From: Shewanella kaireitica
Lineage (GTDB): Bacteria; Pseudomonadota; Gammaproteobacteria; Enterobacterales; Shewanellaceae
DNA: 64,000 bases
Reading direction: 5' to 3'
NCBI RefSeq assembly: GCF_023284045.1
Contig: NZ_JAKIKQ010000009.1
Span: 99,878 to 163,877 of the forward strand
A model generated the notes under the pieces. It had not been told where the DNA came from. It saw only the letters and a program-made list of their open reading frames with translations, and did no database searches. Positions 20,813 to 31,005 of the stretch are shown one piece after another; position 1 is the stretch's first letter; each line of letters starts with the position of its first letter. Both the position numbers and the translations under genes were made by a program.

Positions 20813-20841
20813 GTAGACTAGCGAGTTTCAAAAAAGTTCTA
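20813..20841 (-). promoter_or_regulatory. Sigma-E-type autoregulated promoter of rpoE
   Basis: On the minus strand, -35 GAACTT (834-839) and -10 TCTA (814-817) are 16 bases apart, matching the GGAACTT-N16-TCTRA consensus. The -10 lies about 65 bp before the rpoE ATG. Sigma-E autoregulation is established in E. coli and related bacteria. Confidence 0.72.
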
Positions 20842-20900
20842 TAAAAATGTGCAAATATGTCATTTTCTTTTTTTTTGGGGAACAAACTTTAAAAAGCTGA

Positions 20901-21149
20901 TCACCTGAAAACATACTTATATAACACACCAAAACGCTGTTCATCTGCGCTAATTTTTTGCTCGTTGAATTGATCAGCACAAAAAATCTCTGAATCTTCC
21001 TGTTTTATCACTTTGTATTTAACAATAAAAGCAGGCTTAGGGACTGCAGCGTTTACCAATAACTCTGCACAATATTTAAAGCGAAAATAGATCCAACAAG
21101 CAATATGCCAACTTGATAAGTATCCATAAACAGCATCTTGGTTTAACAT
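20901..21149 (-). CDS. Hypothetical protein, 82 aa (uncertain)
   Basis: Open frame from an ATG at 21149 to a TGA at 20901, upstream of and parallel to the rpoE promoter and divergent from nadB by 33 bp. The translation is rich in aromatic residues and cysteine (WHIACWIYFRFKYCAELL) with no recognised domain and only a weak GGGA upstream. It could be a real small gene transcribed from the nadB-divergent region, or a chance frame. Confidence 0.35.
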   Translation of the reverse strand: MLNQDAVYGYLSSWHIACWIYFRFKYCAELLVNAAVPKPAFIVKYKVIKQEDSEIFCADQFNEQKISADEQRFGVLYKYVFR

Positions 21150-21182
21150 AGTCCGAATTCCCAGATGACTCTATGATACCTG

Positions 21183-22793
21183 ATGAAACAAGTAGTTGAA
21201 CACCAATCTGATATTTTGGTTATTGGCAGTGGTGCTGCGGGGCTAACCCTTGCACTGCATCTCGCTGAAAAATCGAAAGTTATTTTACTTTCCAAAGGTC
21301 CTTTAAGTGAGGGTTCAACCTATTACGCTCAGGGTGGTATAGCCTCAGTTTTCGACGAAGAGGACACCATTGAGTCCCATGTTGCCGATACATTAGTCGC
21401 TGGAGCTGGGCTTTGTGACGAGCCTGTAGTCAAGTTTACGGCTGAAAATGCGCGTGCCTCGATGCAATGGCTGATCGATTGTGGCGTTGCTTTCGACAAA
21501 GAAGAAACCGCTGATGGCAGCGTTGAAGAGGCGCCTTATCACTTAACACGTGAAGGTGGCCATAGCCATCGAAGAATTTTGCATGCAGCTGATGCAACGG
21601 GTAAAGAGGTACAAGTAACCCTACAAGAGCGAGCCAGCCGCCACCCAAATATCCAAGTGCTAGAACGTTACAATGCTATCGACCTGATTACGACTCGTAA
21701 GTTAGACAGACCAGGCAACCGTGTACAAGGTGCCTATGTTTGGAATCGAGATTTAGAGCAAGTCGAAACAGTAAAAGCACGCTTTGTAGCATTAGCAACC
21801 GGAGGTAGCTCAAAAGTTTACCAGTACACATCCAATCCAGATGTTGCCTCAGGCGATGGCATCGCCATGGCGTGGCGTTCAGGCTGCCGAGTTGCCAATA
21901 TGGAGTTTAATCAATTCCACCCAACCTGCTTATATCATGCTGATGCGCGTAATTTTTTGCTGACCGAAGCACTCAGAGGCGAAGGCGCATTTTTACGTCG
22001 CCCTGATGGCAGTCGTTTTATGCCAGAGTTTGATGACAGAGCAGAACTGGCACCTCGAGATATCGTCGCTCGAGCAATTGATTATGAGATGAAACGCTTA
22101 GGTTCTGACTGTGTCTATTTAGATATCACTCACAAACCTGCAGATTTTATCATTAAGCATTTTCCTACCATTCATAAACGCTGTTTAGAGTTCGGTATTG
22201 ATATCACCACCGATCCAATCCCAGTCGTGCCTGCTGCTCACTATACCTGTGGCGGAGTCATGACGGACCTGCATGGACAGACCGACCTCAATGGTTTGTA
22301 CGCTATTGGTGAGGTCGCATACACCGGACTTCACGGTGCTAACCGTTTGGCCAGTAACTCACTACTGGAGTGTTTAGTATTTGCCAGAGCTGCGGCAGAA
22401 GATATTGAAAGCCAGCTAGGTAAAATCCCAATGCCAGGAACATTGCCTGCGTGGGATGAAAGCCAAGTTTCAAACTCAGATGAAGAGGTGGTAATCGCCC
22501 ATAACTGGCACGAATTACGCCTGTTTATGTGGGATTATGTGGGTATTGTTCGTTCTGATAAACGTTTAGAGCGTGCGCTAAGGCGCTGCGTGATGTTACA
22601 GCAAGAGATCCAAGAGTATTACAGTAACTTTAGAGTCAGTAATAACCTGCTAGAGCTACGTAACCTGGTGCAAGTCGCAGAGCTCATTATTCGTTGTGCT
22701 ATGGAGCGTAAAGAGAGTCGCGGGCTGCATTACAACATTGATCACCCAGAGAAAGAAGCATCACCGAAGCCAACAATATTACAACCTCAATAA
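21183..22793 (+). CDS. nadB: L-aspartate oxidase
   Basis: FAD enzyme oxidising aspartate to iminoaspartate, the first step of de novo NAD synthesis. 536 aa (540 in E. coli). Dinucleotide-binding GSGAAG at residues 15-20; the family segments [39 protein letters not shown] and [15 protein letters not shown] are all present. It is divergent from rpoE, a conserved arrangement. Confidence 0.97.
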   Translation: MKQVVEHQSDILVIGSGAAGLTLALHLAEKSKVILLSKGPLSEGSTYYAQGGIASVFDEEDTIESHVADTLVAGAGLCDEPVVKFTAENARASMQWLIDCGVAFDKEETADGSVEEAPYHLTREGGHSHRRILHAADATGKEVQVTLQERASRHPNIQVLERYNAIDLITTRKLDRPGNRVQGAYVWNRDLEQVETVKARFVALATGGSSKVYQYTSNPDVASGDGIAMAWRSGCRVANMEFNQFHPTCLYHADARNFLLTEALRGEGAFLRRPDGSRFMPEFDDRAELAPRDIVARAIDYEMKRLGSDCVYLDITHKPADFIIKHFPTIHKRCLEFGIDITTDPIPVVPAAHYTCGGVMTDLHGQTDLNGLYAIGEVAYTGLHGANRLASNSLLECLVFARAAAEDIESQLGKIPMPGTLPAWDESQVSNSDEEVVIAHNWHELRLFMWDYVGIVRSDKRLERALRRCVMLQQEIQEYYSNFRVSNNLLELRNLVQVAELIIRCAMERKESRGLHYNIDHPEKEASPKPTILQPQ

Positions 22794-22799
22794 TTGGTT

Positions 22800-23231
22800 T
22801 TAGCTGTTTGAGTTAAGCCTATTTCGATAAGCTAACAACAATAGACGACACAGATGCCGATAATTTGTGTCGTTTAACATATCTGCCCAAACCACCAGTC
22901 TTTTTCTCTCACGGCCACAGTGAATATCAAAAACCACCGCAAAAGGTGTCACTATCGGTTTTCCTTTGATCACAAAGCGCTGCTGATTTAACCGTACACT
23001 ACCATCTGCAAAGAGTATGAACTGACAAGACCAGTATCGAAGCAGCCAAAACTGCCAAATGAAAAAACAACAACATAAGGAAAATGTGACTGCTTTGCTA
23101 ACGAGGTAAACTAACGATTCGGAGTAAGGCCAAATCAAAAAGGAAGTTAAACAGATTGCAGCAACAACGGTCAACGAAAGCCGTTGACCGAAAGAGCTAT
23201 AAAGGCTAAAGCTATGCGGCTGGGCGGCCAC
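22800..23231 (-). CDS. YgfX/CptA-family membrane protein
   Basis: 143 aa with two adjacent membrane segments (about residues 16-34 and 42-64) and a cytoplasmic C-terminal half. It overlaps the 3' end of sdhE by 20 bases, as in enteric sdhE-ygfX. YgfX was described as a toxin-like protein affecting FtsZ/MreB, but that role is debated. It ends 6 bp from the convergent nadB stop. Confidence 0.8.
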   Translation of the reverse strand: MAAQPHSFSLYSSFGQRLSLTVVAAICLTSFLIWPYSESLVYLVSKAVTFSLCCCFFIWQFWLLRYWSCQFILFADGSVRLNQQRFVIKGKPIVTPFAVVFDIHCGRERKRLVVWADMLNDTNYRHLCRLLLLAYRNRLNSNS

Positions 23232-23475
23232 GAACTCTTATTATCATCTCTGCAAACTCAGGATTTTTACAGACTTCATGCCCCATAAACCAAGCAAACA
23301 ATTCCGGATCTTCACATTCAAGCAGCTTAACAAAAACGCTTTTGTCCTCATTCGACATCGCTTCATAATGTTTTTCAACAAAAGGCTGAAACAATACATC
23401 AAGCTCCAACATGCCTCGGCGACAAGCCCATCGTACTCTTGCTATTTTCATGGGTTCTGGCATTGATTCCGACAA
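23212..23475 (-). CDS. sdhE: FAD assembly factor SdhE (YgfY/CptB)
   Basis: Small cytoplasmic protein that promotes covalent flavinylation of succinate dehydrogenase SdhA. 87 aa with the family RGMLELD motif (residues 20-26), ECEDPELFAWFMG and a C-terminal RGRP. Its product may matter for flavoproteins generally. Coupled to the downstream ygfX-type gene. Confidence 0.93.
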   Translation of the reverse strand: MSESMPEPMKIARVRWACRRGMLELDVLFQPFVEKHYEAMSNEDKSVFVKLLECEDPELFAWFMGHEVCKNPEFAEMIIRVRGRPAA

Positions 23476-23545
23476 GTTTATTACTCCAATCTTTTACAGT
23501 GGCGCTAGTGTATACCCAAATGAGCTTTACTTCCAAAACATGTGA

Positions 23546-24454
23546 TTATAGCTGCTTAACTTTTACGTCATTACCCGCGAAAAGCTCAGAAAAGTCGGTA
23601 TTCAATAAACGCTTCACCGCCGGGTGTTGGATCATTCGTTCAGCAAACATCACATGATAAACCTCTTTTACCTCGGTCGTTTCTCCAAGCAACATCATTC
23701 CACGATCTAAGATATCTTGCTTATAAATAGACGGTGCAACAAATATCCCCTGCTTAAAAAAACCAAATGACTTCATCATTGCCGCATCATCAAACTCACC
23801 AAGAATACTGATATTAAGGTTTTTCTCGTCAAACCAACGCACCAACTGTTGCCCCAATGACGTCCCTCGACTGGGGATCAATAACTTTCCTTGCTCTAAG
23901 CAATCAGGAAACGGCTTTGAGTAAGTTTCTGACGAGAAGAAAGCAATACCACTCTCTCCCAATTGTTTAGACAAGATCTCGGGATACTTCAGGCTTTCAC
24001 CAGCACAGTCAGACAAAATCATGTCTAACTTATGCCCACGAAGGCGCTCCATTAAGCTTTCATGAGTTGCCTCATAACATGCCAAATGCATCGAACCATC
24101 ACTCGGTACTACGGACAATAACACACGGCTGGTGAGTGCCTTTGAAAGTGCTGCAGCAATCCCCACCTCAAACAGAATATTTTCATCTTTTTGGTAGTTA
24201 AGCAGATCAAGCATTTCATAGCTTAGACTAAACATCTTGTCTGCATAACGAAATACTAATTCGCCCAGCTCTGTAGGCTCAAGAGAACGGCCGACACGCT
24301 TGAATAAACTTCCCTTTAAACTACCTTCCAGCACTCGAATTTGGCCGGTCACGGTTTGTGGCGTTAAGCATAACGCTTCAGCCGCTTTAGCCACTGAGCC
24401 TTTTTTTTGGATCATCCAAAAGTAATAGAGATGATTATAATTAAGGTTTGCCAT
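23546..24454 (-). CDS. nhaR: LysR-family transcriptional activator NhaR
   Basis: 302 aa. The N-terminal winged HTH (YNHLYYFWMIQKKGSVAKAA, LTPQTVTGQIRVLE) is typical of NhaR, which activates nhaA in response to Na+. It lies directly downstream of nhaA and its small partner gene, separated by a terminator. The C-terminal effector domain is complete. Confidence 0.92.
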   Translation of the reverse strand: MANLNYNHLYYFWMIQKKGSVAKAAEALCLTPQTVTGQIRVLEGSLKGSLFKRVGRSLEPTELGELVFRYADKMFSLSYEMLDLLNYQKDENILFEVGIAAALSKALTSRVLLSVVPSDGSMHLACYEATHESLMERLRGHKLDMILSDCAGESLKYPEILSKQLGESGIAFFSSETYSKPFPDCLEQGKLLIPSRGTSLGQQLVRWFDEKNLNISILGEFDDAAMMKSFGFFKQGIFVAPSIYKQDILDRGMMLLGETTEVKEVYHVMFAERMIQHPAVKRLLNTDFSELFAGNDVKVKQL

Positions 24455-24474
24455 CTAAAAGTGCCGTTGTTGAT

Positions 24475-24507
24475 ATTAAAAGGGCTAGCATCAGTGCTAG
24501 CCCTTAA
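24475..24507 (-). terminator. Terminator of the nhaA operon
   Basis: Stem AAGGGCTAGCA/TGCTAGCCCTT with a four-base loop, six bp after the stop of the 127-aa gene. On the minus strand it ends in TTTTAATA. Confidence 0.75.
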
Positions 24508-24512
24508 GAAAA

Positions 24513-24896
24513 TTACTTCAGACGCTGACAATCCATTAGACTGAACATCGCGGTAGTAAGGTCATCAGTGGTTTCGATTTTGCCGACTTTAAACGCCTCC
24601 GCCAAGCCAGATACCAGTGCATCACGGTTAGGGATTCGGTTCTGACAGAAGGTACGATTGGCTTCTTGGAAGCGCTTGCCACCTCGATATTTCAACGCTC
24701 GAGACTCATAATCATTCGACTCTAAACGCTCGCCAACGGCAGCACCTTTATACATAAGAGCTCCATCAACAACACCTTCTAGATAGTTCTGACAGTGTGC
24801 ATCATTCGTATCTAAGTTACATGCTTCAATCTGTGAAGCCGAAGCGCTTGTAGAGAAACCTAATCCAAGTACCAATGCTATTAGTGCAATTCTCAT
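24513..24896 (-). CDS. Small periplasmic cysteine-containing protein in the nhaA operon
   Basis: 127 aa with a clear signal peptide (about residues 1-20, ending SASA). The mature part has four cysteines (C26 and C35 near the start, one in RTFCQNR, one in LMDCQRLK) that could form two disulfides. The [10 protein letters not shown] segment recalls Rap1a/Tai immunity-type folds, but I am not sure. The start ATG overlaps the nhaA stop by four bases, implying coupled translation and perhaps a joint role at the membrane. Confidence 0.75.
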   Translation of the reverse strand: MRIALIALVLGLGFSTSASASQIEACNLDTNDAHCQNYLEGVVDGALMYKGAAVGERLESNDYESRALKYRGGKRFQEANRTFCQNRIPNRDALVSGLAEAFKVGKIETTDDLTTAMFSLMDCQRLK

Positions 24897-26068
24897 GCTT
24901 TCTCTCCTTTTTCAGGCAATACTTTAGACAACCAGAAGTAACCAATGACCGCTGATGCTATCGAGCCCAATAAGATCCCGAGTCGGGCATAGTCACCATA
25001 CATTGCGCCTTCGCCAAGAAACGCAAGTGATGAAATAAACATAGACATGGTGAAACCAATACCACACATCACAGAGACAGGAATAATCTGCTTCCAACCC
25101 ACACCATCAGGTAATACAGCAAGCTTAAGCTTTACCGCAAGAAAGCTAAACAACATAATACCTAAAGGCTTACCTACTAATAGTCCTAAAGCGATCCCTA
25201 ACGGCACTGGCGATAACAATGAACTTAGACTCATACCGCTCAAATCAACACCTGCGTTTGCAAAGGCAAAAATAGGTAAGATGATAAATGTGCTCCAAGG
25301 ATGCAAGCTATGCTCTAAGCTCTCAGAGGGCGATGAACCATCTTTAGCACGTAGCGGTATACAGAAGGCAATAATCACACCTGCTAACGTTGCATGAACA
25401 CCAGACTTAAGTACGGCAATCCATAAGATTAGACCTAGCACGCCATAAGGCCCGAGCGCAGTAACACCTTTGCGGTTCAGCCCTATCAAACCGACAATAG
25501 CCGCAGCGGCAACCACCAAGCTAACCGTAGATAAATCAGTACTATAAAATAGCGCGATAATAACCACGACACCCAAATCATCAATAATAGCTAGCGCTAA
25601 TAAGAAGACTTTTAGCGCAACCGGCACACGGCTACCCAGTAATGCCATAATCCCTAAAGCAAATGCAATATCAGTAGCAGCAGGAATAGCCCAGCCCACT
25701 TGGGTTATCGGATCGGAATAGTTAAACAACAAGTAGACTGCAGCTGGGAACACCATACCGCCAATCGCAGCAAAAGTTGGTAAAGAGGCTTGAGCTCTGC
25801 TCGATAATGCTCCTTCTAAAAGCTCTCGTTTAACCTCTAGACCAATAAGCATGAAGAACAGCGCCATCAGTCCATCATTAATCCAATGGATCAATGTTTT
25901 ATCTATATCTAAACTACCAACACGCACCTGCATCTCTGTCTCAAGAAAACCTTGATACATTCCTGATAAAGGTGAGTTTGCTAAAATCATTGCTAGCACA
26001 ACAGCAATCATCAATAGAATGCCGCCTGCAGATTCTTGGCTTAGAAAATTCCTAATTGCCCGTTCCAT
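24893..26068 (-). CDS. nhaA: Na+/H+ antiporter NhaA
   Basis: Electrogenic inner-membrane antiporter for Na+ and pH homeostasis. About 391 aa with twelve helices. Key carboxylates are visible at the same numbers as in E. coli: Asp133 ([10 protein letters not shown]) and the Asp163-Asp164 pair ([11 protein letters not shown]). The frame opens at 26080. I prefer the ATG at 26068, which has GGAG upstream and fits the family start. Probably controlled by NhaR, encoded downstream. Confidence 0.95.
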   Translation of the reverse strand: MERAIRNFLSQESAGGILLMIAVVLAMILANSPLSGMYQGFLETEMQVRVGSLDIDKTLIHWINDGLMALFFMLIGLEVKRELLEGALSSRAQASLPTFAAIGGMVFPAAVYLLFNYSDPITQVGWAIPAATDIAFALGIMALLGSRVPVALKVFLLALAIIDDLGVVVIIALFYSTDLSTVSLVVAAAAIVGLIGLNRKGVTALGPYGVLGLILWIAVLKSGVHATLAGVIIAFCIPLRAKDGSSPSESLEHSLHPWSTFIILPIFAFANAGVDLSGMSLSSLLSPVPLGIALGLLVGKPLGIMLFSFLAVKLKLAVLPDGVGWKQIIPVSVMCGIGFTMSMFISSLAFLGEGAMYGDYARLGILLGSIASAVIGYFWLSKVLPEKGEKA

Positions 26069-26080
26069 ATTACGCTCCAT

Positions 26081-26345
26081 AAAATCTCAATGTAACGAGT
26101 GTAGCCGATTACTCTCAACCTGAATAATCGTTTGCATCAGTGTTAAACATCGGAATATCCGAGGTTTCCAGTATGGGCTTGAGATGACTAAATATCAATC
26201 GAAAAAGTGCATAAATAAAAATGAGGACAAAATCTTGGTTTAATCGTTGGTTAATGTCTGTTTTTTGGTCAGCATTTGAACTGGCTGACTATACTCGCTA
26301 AAAGAGCAATTAAAATAGATGAGTAATTATTCAATTTTTAAAGCT
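26081..26345. other. Upstream region of nhaA
   Basis: Gene-free interval between thyA and nhaA, presumably holding the nhaA promoter and NhaR sites. I could not pinpoint either. Confidence 0.35.
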
Positions 26346-26378
26346 GACTCGCTTCGAATATCTCGACCAAAGCGAGTC
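26346..26378 (-). terminator. Hairpin after thyA
   Basis: Perfect nine-bp stem GACTCGCTT/AAGCGAGTC with a 15-base loop, 14 bp after the thyA stop. On the minus strand it is followed by AGCTTTAAAAATTG. The weak T-tract makes it a probable rather than certain terminator. Confidence 0.5.
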
Positions 26379-26392
26379 ACTAACGGAATTAA

Positions 26393-27244
26393 CTAGACAG
26401 AGAACGGGTAGCGGATCCCTTCATGGTGTTCATATCCTGTCACTTCAAAGTCATCCATTGTCACCCAAGTTTCTAAGTCTTCTAATGACTTGATGTCTGG
26501 ATTAATAGACAACTGAGGCGATGGAAATGGGCTGCGTTTTAATTGCACGCTTTGCATCAGCTCTAGCTGATCTTCGTAAATATGGGCATTTACGATTTTA
26601 TGATAAGCAGTTCCTGCTTTGTGCCCAGTTATCTGCGCGATTAATGCTAGCAAGGTAAAAACCTGCACTTGATTAAAATTAAGACCTAATGGCACATCAC
26701 AAGAGCGCTGGAAACTTGTCAGATGTAAAGTATCGCCCAACAACGAAAAATTATGAGTATGCATACAAGGTCTTAGGCACCCCATATGAAACTCACCTGG
26801 ATTATAAAAGCTTAAGATCTCACCTCTGTCATCAATCCCTTTAGAAAGGTTATCAACAATTTTACGTAATTGGTCAACCGACCCACCGTCAGGCTTACTC
26901 CAACCACGGCCCTGTACACCATAAACCCGCCCCATATCATCAGCCCCCTTACGATGCGGGTTATTGAGCCAAGCTTGGTTATCATTAGCATTAGCATCCC
27001 ATGTCTTGGCACCGATTTTACGAAAATCGGCAGCATTATCGTAACCGCGAATATAGCCAAGCATCTCAGCAATCGCCGCTTTCCAGAAGCTTTTCCGGGT
27101 CGTGATCAGCGGGAACTCATTTTTATCTACGTGGTAAACCAAGTCAGCATTAATCACAGTCAAGCAGCGTTTACCGGTACGACTATTCTCAACCCATGTG
27201 CCTTCATCAATGATCCTTTGACAAAGCTCTAAATACTGTTTCAT
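26393..27244 (-). CDS. thyA: Thymidylate synthase
   Basis: Methylates dUMP to dTMP with methylene-tetrahydrofolate. 283 aa, slightly longer than E. coli (264) because of an insert around residues 80-98. Catalytic Cys in CLRPCMHTH; nucleotide and folate contacts in [27 protein letters not shown] near the end. The gene starts 81 bp after a TauE-family gene; lgt, its usual upstream partner, is not there. Confidence 0.96.
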   Translation of the reverse strand: MKQYLELCQRIIDEGTWVENSRTGKRCLTVINADLVYHVDKNEFPLITTRKSFWKAAIAEMLGYIRGYDNAADFRKIGAKTWDANANDNQAWLNNPHRKGADDMGRVYGVQGRGWSKPDGGSVDQLRKIVDNLSKGIDDRGEILSFYNPGEFHMGCLRPCMHTHNFSLLGDTLHLTSFQRSCDVPLGLNFNQVQVFTLLALIAQITGHKAGTAYHKIVNAHIYEDQLELMQSVQLKRSPFPSPQLSINPDIKSLEDLETWVTMDDFEVTGYEHHEGIRYPFSV

Positions 27245-27325
27245 TACTATTACCTATAAAAATTAAATCTTAAACCGTATAAATGTCAGTTTAAGGATGA
27301 TAAAAATGACTCTATTGTTGCAGCC

Positions 27326-28126
27326 TTAAGTTAATACCAGCTTCAAACCAACAAAGGCGAGGAACACTGCAAATATTTTTTTCAACTTAACCGTAGGCCA
27401 ATTCGTCGCGGCCTTGGCACCTAACGGCGCAATAAGTATCGATGTGGTAGCTATTCCCACCAATGCAGGTAAGTAAATAAAGCCGATGGTTCCTTCAGGT
27501 AACGTGGCAACATTCCAACCAGCTAACGTATATCCAATACTACCAAATAACGCGATCAGCAAACCTGTCGCTGATGAGAAACCAATCGCATAGCGCATCT
27601 GTAATCCACACCAAGTCAGAAATGGGATAAGCAACACACCACCGCCAATACCCATCAAGCCCGCAACAATAGCAATGATGACAGCCGCAAAAAATAGACT
27701 CACGGTGCTAGGCATTGAGCGATTGCTGTTAGGACGAAATGGGAAAGCCATTTGAATGGCCATTAAGATAACAAATATTGCAAAAATCTGTTGTAAAAAG
27801 CTGGCTTCAATTAGCTCAGAGATAAATCCGGAACAGATAGCCCCTAGAACAAAACCCGGCAACATGGATCTAAAAAGCTCCCACGGAATGTTTTCACGTT
27901 TGTTATGAGCACGTGCAGAAGATAAAGAGGTAAGAATAATCGCGGCGAGTGACGTTGCAATGGCTACATGAGGTAGATGCTCTGCCGGAATACCAACACT
28001 AGGCAAGATATGTAATAGCGCGGGCACCGCAATGAGTCCACCGCCAATGCCTAATAACCCTGCCATAAAGCCAATAACAGCACCGAGCGCCAAACATATG
28101 CTAAATACTACCAGCCAAGTTTCCAC
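27326..28126 (-). CDS. TauE/SafE family sulfite/anion permease
   Basis: 266 aa, about eight membrane helices in two homologous halves, each with the family loop (AGLLGIGGGLIAVPALL near the start and AGLMGIGGGVLLIPFL in the middle). The family exports sulfite or sulfoacetate, or takes up other organic anions. The substrate here is unknown. It lies between ptsP and thyA, where lgt is expected. Confidence 0.88.
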   Translation of the reverse strand: METWLVVFSICLALGAVIGFMAGLLGIGGGLIAVPALLHILPSVGIPAEHLPHVAIATSLAAIILTSLSSARAHNKRENIPWELFRSMLPGFVLGAICSGFISELIEASFLQQIFAIFVILMAIQMAFPFRPNSNRSMPSTVSLFFAAVIIAIVAGLMGIGGGVLLIPFLTWCGLQMRYAIGFSSATGLLIALFGSIGYTLAGWNVATLPEGTIGFIYLPALVGIATTSILIAPLGAKAATNWPTVKLKKIFAVFLAFVGLKLVLT

Positions 28127-28226
28127 GCCAACACCCTTAATTTTGTCTGTTAATGCCCAAAGCTTAAAGCAATCGACAACGTTAGAAAACAGCTAATTGG
28201 CTTATCGCAAATTAGCAACTAACAAA

Positions 28227-30464
28227 TTAGTTAAGCAGCGCCATTAGGCCACGCTCTTGGCAATATTCGGCCACAAAAGCTTTTACCTCTTCACCAGACG
28301 TCAACTTAAGTACATCGTCTAACAACACACTTAGCTCTTTCTTAGACACTCGCCTTAGCAGATAGTTAATTCGCGATAGACTCGCTTGGTTCATACTGAG
28401 CTGGTTATAGCCCATGGCCACGAGTAACAACGCCCCCGCAGGTTCACCAGCGAATTCACCACACACACTGATAGGTAACTGATTCGCATCACAACGCTCA
28501 ACAGCGAACTTAAGCGCCCTTAGCACTCCAGGGTGAAAGCTATCAAAAAGGGCATTCACACTCGGATTATTGCGATCAACAGCCAGCAGATACTGAGTAA
28601 GGTCATTTGACCCCACTGAGACAAAGTCGACCCGCTTAGCAACTTCATCTAATTGATATAGCAGTACAGGAACTTCTAACATGATGCCCACTTTAGGCAT
28701 TAGAATTGATCTTCCAAGTTCGGCAGTGAGCTCTTGGTGAGCTTGTTCAAAGTATACCAGCGCAAGATCAATCTCTTCTAGATTACTGACCATAGGTAAT
28801 AAAACATGCAACTGGTCGCTATCACTAGCCGCTTGTAGCATCGCCCTTAACTGCACTAAAAAAAGCTCAGGGTGATCTAGACTCAATCGTATTCCGCGCC
28901 AACCAAGAAAAGGGTTATCTTCGACAATAGGAAAATAATCGAGGGGTTTGTCACCGCCAACATCTAATGTTCGCATGACCACTGGTTTACCTTTCGCTGC
29001 ATTCAATACCTTGCGATAAACCTCTAATTGCTCAGCCTCTCCAGGAAAACACTGTTTTAGCATAAACAGGATCTCTGTGCGGTACAATCCAATACCATCT
29101 GAGTCGCAACCAGTATCAGAGTCGATACTACTGATTAAGCCACTATTGATATACAGATAGACTCGATGACTATCGAGAGTCACCGTAGACAACGATAACT
29201 CGGCAGCATAACGGCGTTGCAAGGCTTTTTCTGCGGCGATTAGGCTTCTATATTCAGATAAAATAGTCGATGAAGGTTCGACTAATAGCTGGCCTCGATT
29301 AGCGTTAATAACCACCTGACGCTTATCAAGGTTGGCATTAAGAATACCGTTAACCCCAATAATTGCAGGAACACCTAATGCCCGCGCCAAAATAGCAGCA
29401 TGGGAGTTTACCCCACCAAGCTCAGTCACAATTCCAGCAAGCTTTTGCCTCGGAAACTCAGCAAGTAAGGCGGTGCTGGCTTCTCGTACAATCAAAATAA
29501 CAGGCGTTTCAGGCTCTAAGAAGATCTTTTCAGGCTCAATGAGCTGCCTAAGGACACGCAAACCAACATCTTTTATATCACTCGCACGCTCTTTTAAATA
29601 GAGATCTTCCATATCATTAAAATGAGCGATATAACGTTTAGATACTCTACATACTGCGGTTTCAGCACTCCAACCTAAACGCACTTCCTTAATATATTCG
29701 CCAGCTAAGCTGGCTTTTTCAAGCAACAGTAATAGCGCGGTAAAGATAGAGGCCGCCTCTTCATCTTTCTCTCTATCAAAGCGCTGAGATAAACTGCCAA
29801 GGGCATCCTTACAACGGTTCATAGCTAACTTAAGACGAACCTCTTCCTGAGCAAGATTAACGCCCTTGCACTCTTCCAACTCGAAAGAAAGCTGCCCACC
29901 AAGCAATAATGCTTCGGCGATTGCGATGCCTTTAGAGGCAGATTTACCTTCGTAATAAAGAGGCTGTAGCGCACCGTGATTAACAAGTCCCCGACGCTTA
30001 AGGCCTTTAATTGCCATGGCGAGCTGTGCAGCCAAGGTCATTAAAAAAGCTTCCTCGCCTTCACTGAATTGTCGAGCGCGGGTTTGCTGTACAACGATGA
30101 CACCAATCACTGTCTTTTGATAAACAATAGGTACGGCGAGAAACGCATTATAGGCTTCTTCAGACACTTCAGGGATTAACTTAAAGCGGGGGTGAGATGA
30201 TGCATCAGCAAGGTTGACGGCTTCTTCGCGCTGGGCAACTAAGCCTACCAACCCTTGAGTCAGTGGTAATTTAACTCGATTAACAGCGCTAGGCTCTAAT
30301 CCATCAGTCGCCGATAGGATAAGTTGCTGCTCTTCTAAAACGTAGACAGAGCAACACTCTGTCGACATAGCTTGTTTTGTTTGCGTGACCAGTTGCTCCA
30401 ATGCGTATTCAAGATCGCTCGCTGAAGCAACAACTTGTGTGATGTCCCTGAGTGTTTTTAGCAC
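28227..30464 (-). CDS. ptsP: Nitrogen PTS phosphoenolpyruvate phosphotransferase (EI-Ntr)
   Basis: First enzyme of the nitrogen-related phosphotransferase system; passes phosphate from PEP to NPr. 745 aa (748 in E. coli). An N-terminal GAF domain (about 1-165) is followed by EI domains with the phospho-His motif GGVNSHAAILARALG, the PEP-binding segments LYRTEILFM, TLDVGGDK and GVMLE-like VGIMLEVPV, and GSNDLTQYLLA. 19 bp downstream of rppH, an operon conserved in gammaproteobacteria. Confidence 0.96.
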   Translation of the reverse strand: MLKTLRDITQVVASASDLEYALEQLVTQTKQAMSTECCSVYVLEEQQLILSATDGLEPSAVNRVKLPLTQGLVGLVAQREEAVNLADASSHPRFKLIPEVSEEAYNAFLAVPIVYQKTVIGVIVVQQTRARQFSEGEEAFLMTLAAQLAMAIKGLKRRGLVNHGALQPLYYEGKSASKGIAIAEALLLGGQLSFELEECKGVNLAQEEVRLKLAMNRCKDALGSLSQRFDREKDEEAASIFTALLLLLEKASLAGEYIKEVRLGWSAETAVCRVSKRYIAHFNDMEDLYLKERASDIKDVGLRVLRQLIEPEKIFLEPETPVILIVREASTALLAEFPRQKLAGIVTELGGVNSHAAILARALGVPAIIGVNGILNANLDKRQVVINANRGQLLVEPSSTILSEYRSLIAAEKALQRRYAAELSLSTVTLDSHRVYLYINSGLISSIDSDTGCDSDGIGLYRTEILFMLKQCFPGEAEQLEVYRKVLNAAKGKPVVMRTLDVGGDKPLDYFPIVEDNPFLGWRGIRLSLDHPELFLVQLRAMLQAASDSDQLHVLLPMVSNLEEIDLALVYFEQAHQELTAELGRSILMPKVGIMLEVPVLLYQLDEVAKRVDFVSVGSNDLTQYLLAVDRNNPSVNALFDSFHPGVLRALKFAVERCDANQLPISVCGEFAGEPAGALLLVAMGYNQLSMNQASLSRINYLLRRVSKKELSVLLDDVLKLTSGEEVKAFVAEYCQERGLMALLN

Positions 30465-30483
30465 TAACGCAAACCTCTCTTAA

Positions 30484-31005
30484 CTAATTTCTGCGCATTC
30501 CTCTTCTCTTATGGTGTGACTCTTTTACCTGTAAAGGCAACGTTGTCGGCGCAAACTCTTTCATTACTTTACGGTAGACATCTCGTTTAAATGAAACCAC
30601 CTGTCTCACTGGATACCAATAGCTGACCCAACGCCAATCATCAAACTCAGGATGACCACACGCGTTGAGATCAATGGCGTTCTCACTACTTTTTAGCTGC
30701 AACAAAAACCATTTCTGTTTTTGCCCAATACAAACGGGTTTACTATCTTGTCTGATCAATCGCTTTGGTAACCTATATCGTAGCCAAGACCGTGTTGATG
30801 CGAGGATTTGCACGTGTTCTGGCCTTAATCCTACTTCTTCGTATAACTCACGATACATGGCTTCTTCCGCTGACTCACCTTCGTCAACGCCACCTTGAGG
30901 AAATTGCCAGGAATGTTGGCCAAATCTTCTAGCCCACATAACCTGCCCAGAGCGATTACAGATAATGATGCCCACATTTGCGCGAAAGCCGTCACTATCA
31001 ATCAC
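30484..31005 (-). CDS. rppH: RNA pyrophosphohydrolase RppH
   Basis: Nudix hydrolase that removes pyrophosphate from mRNA 5' ends and starts RNase E decay. 173 aa (176 in E. coli). The Nudix box [20 protein letters not shown] starts near residue 38. The family segments [17 protein letters not shown] and WQFPQGG are present. First gene of rppH-ptsP, divergent from mutH. Confidence 0.96.
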   Translation of the reverse strand: MIDSDGFRANVGIIICNRSGQVMWARRFGQHSWQFPQGGVDEGESAEEAMYRELYEEVGLRPEHVQILASTRSWLRYRLPKRLIRQDSKPVCIGQKQKWFLLQLKSSENAIDLNACGHPEFDDWRWVSYWYPVRQVVSFKRDVYRKVMKEFAPTTLPLQVKESHHKRRGMRRN

